A stretch of DNA of 16,528 bases, from NCBI GenBank assembly GCA_946481425.1, contig CAMLNT010000031.1:1-16528 (forward strand), given 5' to 3'. The position numbers and the translations under genes are program-made. Below are positions 14,287 to 16,528 of the stretch, piece by piece; position 1 is the stretch's first letter; the number at the start of each line of letters is the position of its first letter. A model generated the notes under the pieces. The model did not search any database and was not told where the DNA came from. It saw only the letters and a program-made list of their open reading frames with translations. Source of the stretch: an uncultured Brevundimonas sp. (GTDB taxonomy: Bacteria > Pseudomonadota > Alphaproteobacteria > Caulobacterales > Caulobacteraceae).

Positions 14287-14574
14287 ATGAAGACGCTTCT
14301 GATTGCGGCCGCCGCCGTCGCCGCCCTCGCCGGAACCGCTCAGGCCCAGTCGGCCCGGATTTCCGACACCGACTACATCGCCCTCGCTCGTTGCGCCGGC
14401 CTCGCCGAAGGCTCGGGCGCGGACGCTTCGACTCTCGACCAGACCCTGCGGGCCCAGCGCCGCGGCCGGGCCGACCACGTGCGTGACCAGGCCACCAACG
14501 CCCGCCAGAGCGCGATGGCCCAGGCTCGCGCTGACACCGCCGGCGTGGCCGCCGAACTCGCCGCCTGCCGCTGA
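14287..14574 (+). CDS. small secreted hypothetical protein (95 aa)
   Basis: A clear Sec signal peptide, MKTLLIAAAAVAALAGTAQA, is cleaved after AQA, leaving about 75 mature residues for the periplasm or outside. The mature chain is Ala- and Arg-rich and probably helical, with just two cysteines (C36 near its start and C94 one residue from the end), which could form one disulfide joining the ends. No family is recognised. A GGAG site precedes the ATG. It is followed by a strong hairpin at 14596-14625, so it may be a single-gene transcript. Confidence 0.75.
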   Translation: MKTLLIAAAAVAALAGTAQAQSARISDTDYIALARCAGLAEGSGADASTLDQTLRAQRRGRADHVRDQATNARQSAMAQARADTAGVAAELAACR

Positions 14575-14595
14575 TCTCCCTCTCAGCTCGGCGAG

Positions 14596-14625
14596 ACAGG
14601 GCTCCGGCTTAGGCTGGAGCCCTGT
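14596..14625 (+). terminator. strong hairpin after the small secreted protein gene
   Basis: The arms 14596-14608 and 14613-14625 form 13 pairs (one G-T wobble) around a TTAG tetraloop; the outer ten pairs, ACAGGGCTCC with GGAGCCCTGT, are perfect. There is no T-run after it, so termination would not be classical. It lies 22 bases after the stop and 62 bases before the crotonase start. It could act as a bidirectional block or protect the 3' end of the upstream message. Confidence 0.6.
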
Positions 14626-14686
14626 GCATGCGCGGGGTTGTCGGCCGTCGATCCGGCCTCTAGGCGAAGGCGGAACGGAGACGCCG

Positions 14687-15484
14687 ATGAGCCTGATCCA
14701 GATCGACCGCCAGGACCGCGTCATGGTCCTAACCCTCAACCGGCCGGACCGGCTGAACGCCCTGCCGGACCTCGACGACGGCGAAGCCTTCGCTTCCGTC
14801 TGCGAGCAGATCAACGCCGATCCGGGCGTCAGCGTCGCGGTCCTGACGGGCGCCGGGCGCGCCTTTTCCGCCGGCGGCGACCTCAAGGCCATGGCGGGCC
14901 GCTCAGCCCTCTTTGAAGGCTCGGGGGCGGCCATCCGTGACCGCTATCGCCGCGTCGTGCACCGGATCGTCCGCTCGCTCTACGGGCTCGAAGTGCCCCT
15001 GATCGCCGCCGTGAACGGTCCGGCCATGGGTCTGGGCTGCGATATCGCCGGCCTCGCCGACATCCGGCTGGCCTCGACCGACGCACGCTTCGGCGTCCCG
15101 TTCCTGAAGCTGGGCCTGATTCCGGGCGACGGGGGCTCATGGCTCCTGCCGCGAAACGTCGGCTACGCCCGGGCCGCCGAGATGCTCTTCACCGGCGACG
15201 CCATCGACGCCGAGACGGCGCTGGCCTGGGGGCTCGTGAACCGCGTCGTCGCGCCGGACGCCCTGATGGACGAGGCCCTCACGCTCGCCCGCCAGATCGC
15301 CGGCCAGCCGCCCCGCGCCCTGCGCATGGCCAAGTCGCTCCTGCGCCAGGGCCGCGACACGAACTTCGACCAGCTGCTCGAAATGTCTGCCGCCGTCCAG
15401 GCCCTCGCCCACCTGACCGACGATCACATCGAGGGCGTCTCGGCTGTCATCGAGAAGCGTGCCGGGGTATTTTCAGGGGACTAG
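14687..15484 (+). CDS. enoyl-CoA hydratase/isomerase (crotonase) family protein
   Basis: 265 residues. The crotonase fold is shown by LNRPDRLNAL, the oxyanion-hole segment AFSAGGDLKAM (59-69), VNGPAMGLGCDIAG (109-122) and LGLIPGDGGSWLLPR (142-156). The two glutamates that act in rat mitochondrial enoyl-CoA hydratase are replaced: D119 and F139 at the aligned places. GGSWLLPR and the nearby D148 resemble PaaG-type isomerases. So it acts on an acyl-CoA, but hydration should not be assumed; isomerisation or another crotonase reaction is as likely. ACGGAG before ATG 14687 fixes the start; the longer upstream frame overlaps the secreted-protein gene. The VOC gene begins 11 bases after its stop. 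Confidence 0.88.
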   Translation: MSLIQIDRQDRVMVLTLNRPDRLNALPDLDDGEAFASVCEQINADPGVSVAVLTGAGRAFSAGGDLKAMAGRSALFEGSGAAIRDRYRRVVHRIVRSLYGLEVPLIAAVNGPAMGLGCDIAGLADIRLASTDARFGVPFLKLGLIPGDGGSWLLPRNVGYARAAEMLFTGDAIDAETALAWGLVNRVVAPDALMDEALTLARQIAGQPPRALRMAKSLLRQGRDTNFDQLLEMSAAVQALAHLTDDHIEGVSAVIEKRAGVFSGD

Positions 15485-15495
15485 AGGAGGCCGTC

Positions 15496-15882
15496 ATGAT
15501 CGATCATCTGGGTGTGAGCGTCGTCGACTATCCGGCGTCCAAGCGGTTCTATGAGGCGGCGCTCAAGCCGTTGGGCCTGTCCCAGATCATGGAAGTGGGG
15601 CCCGACCAGAACCCCAGCGGCTGGGCCTGCGGGTACGGCACGGACGGCAAGCCATTCTTCTGGATCGGCGAAGGCGAGCGCGCCGACGAGGGGATGCATG
15701 TAGCCTTCCTCGCCGACAGCCGCGCCGAGGTCGACGCCTTCTACGCCGCGGCGATCGCGGCCGGGGCCACCGACAACGGCCCGCCCGGCCTGCGCCCGAT
15801 CTATCACCCGAACTACTACGGTGCGTTCGTGCGCGATCTGAACGGCTTCAACCTCGAAGCCGTCTGCCACCGTCCGGAGTAG
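15496..15882 (+). CDS. VOC-family (glyoxalase/dioxygenase superfamily) protein
   Basis: 128 residues, a single vicinal-oxygen-chelate domain of two beta-alpha-beta-beta-beta units. Candidate metal ligands are H4 (DHLGV), H68 (MHVAF) and E121 (NLEAV). The domain includes ASKRFYEAALKPLGL and ends in VRDLNGFNLEAV. The substrate is unknown; fosfomycin-type, glyoxalase-like and lyase activities all occur in the superfamily. A very strong GAGGAGG, overlapping the crotonase stop region, precedes the ATG, so it is probably cotranscribed with the crotonase gene. The convergent JmjC gene ends one base after its stop. Confidence 0.87.
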   Translation: MIDHLGVSVVDYPASKRFYEAALKPLGLSQIMEVGPDQNPSGWACGYGTDGKPFFWIGEGERADEGMHVAFLADSRAEVDAFYAAAIAAGATDNGPPGLRPIYHPNYYGAFVRDLNGFNLEAVCHRPE

Positions 15883-15883
15883 G

Positions 15884-16528
15884 TCAGGCCGGTTCGATCA
15901 CCCCGAACGCGATGAGGCGTCGAATCATCGGCCCGGCGTCCTCCACCGCGAGGTCGGCGCGCCGGAACGGCTCGCCAGACAGGGCCCGACGATAGGCGTC
16001 GACCTCCGCCGCCTTGATGTCGAGATCGCCCCCCGGGGCAATCAGCACCAGCAGCTCGCCGTCCTCCGCCAGCCGCCAGGGCGCGGTCGCCTTGACCACG
16101 TAAGCCTGCTCCGGATCGAGCGGCAGCGCGCCCGAGACGACCGCCCCGGCGATGTCGGGATCACGCGAACGGATGAACCCATCGACCATCAGGTCGAACG
16201 CGCTGTCCATAGACGCCCGCTCGGGCAGAATCTGCATCAGCCGCTTGAACAGCGCCTGGGCCTGACTGCGGTCGAAGTCGCCGCGCGCGAAACCGGGCGG
16301 CAGGCTGCGCCGGAACTCGGTTTCCGAAAGCGCGACCTCGGACACGGCCTCCAGGATCACCTCGGCCCAGGTCTTGACGATCAGGCCGCAGGTCACGTGA
16401 AGCGACGGCCCGTCCCCGGACGTCGAAGCGTCATGCATCAGGCCCCGCGGAACATAAGCGCAGTCGCCGGGCCTTAGCACGAACTCGTGGGTGACCTCGC
16501 CCGCCTCGTACTTGTCGCGCTCGAACCG
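15884..16528 (-). CDS. JmjC/cupin-4 domain protein, C-terminal part (partial at right edge)
   Basis: The frame is open from the right edge to TGA at 15886-15884, 214 residues visible; the start is outside. The segment RPGDCAYVPRGLMHDA, followed by SLHVTCGL, is the end of the jelly-roll of cupin-4 JmjC proteins, the group with the ribosomal oxygenase RoxA; the His in GLMHDA is the probable third iron ligand. The remainder is helical and ends in a winged-helix-like region, as in ribosomal oxygenases. These enzymes use iron and 2-oxoglutarate to hydroxylate protein side chains. The HxD motif needed for activity lies outside the window, so catalysis is not shown. A GTG at 16480 is inside the domain and is not the start. 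Confidence 0.75.
   Translation of the reverse strand, partial: RFERDKYEAGEVTHEFVLRPGDCAYVPRGLMHDASTSGDGPSLHVTCGLIVKTWAEVILEAVSEVALSETEFRRSLPPGFARGDFDRSQAQALFKRLMQILPERASMDSAFDLMVDGFIRSRDPDIAGAVVSGALPLDPEQAYVVKATAPWRLAEDGELLVLIAPGGDLDIKAAEVDAYRRALSGEPFRRADLAVEDAGPMIRRLIAFGVIEPA

Overview
The window is GC-rich, gene-dense chromosomal DNA that reads as an alphaproteobacterium of the order Caulobacterales, most likely Brevundimonas or a close relative. The basis is codon and GC character, recalled family resemblances (a DUF3035/BamF lipoprotein beside lspA, DUF1289, a PanD with the alpha-type N-terminus, an endonuclease-type MutL), and promoter-like sequences resembling the Caulobacter TTGaCgS/GCtANAWC consensus. 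No database search was possible. I see no phage, transposon, CRISPR array, rRNA or tRNA gene.

Layout. (1) 1-1271: the 5' end of a minus-strand phosphoglycerate mutase gene (gpmA), a short divergent region, then a 44-residue one-helix ORF whose stop overlaps the TTG start of kdsD (arabinose-5-phosphate isomerase, Kdo synthesis). (2) 1268-4140: a pantothenate cluster. panD and yciB are coupled on the minus strand, and panB-panC are coupled on the plus strand, diverging from a 136-bp region. PanB, PanC and PanD supply ketopantoate, beta-alanine and their condensation. (3) 4122-4871: a minus-strand SDR oxidoreductase overlapping the panC tail. (4) 4971-8456: lspA, a DUF3035/BamF-like lipoprotein (a predicted LspA substrate), mutL and a low-molecular-weight tyrosine phosphatase. 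(5) 8506-11191: three end-to-end overlapping genes, namely a CFA-synthase-like methyltransferase, a DUF2177 membrane protein and a full-length CFA synthase. They look like a membrane-lipid modification cassette. (6) 11229-13069: dusA (tRNA dihydrouridine synthase) and a TauE/SafE permease. (7) 13070-13387: a 318-bp stretch without a convincing protein gene but with promoter-like sequences, hairpins and a T6 run, possibly a small RNA. (8) 13388-14128: a minus-strand pair, DUF1289 then a membrane-anchored retropepsin-like protease. (9) 14287-15882: a small secreted protein followed by a 13-bp stem hairpin, then a crotonase-family enzyme and a VOC protein in tandem. (10) 15884 to the right edge: the C-terminal part of a JmjC/cupin protein on the minus strand.

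Most of the window is core metabolism and envelope housekeeping. I do not see a clear new defence or mobile system. The least explained parts are the two-methyltransferase/DUF2177 cassette, the non-coding island at 13.1-13.4 kb, the structured panD/panB divergent region, the 44-residue ORF coupled to kdsD, and a crotonase lacking both hydratase glutamates. Several genes are packed with overlapping stops or starts, so translational coupling and head-on transcription are recurrent.
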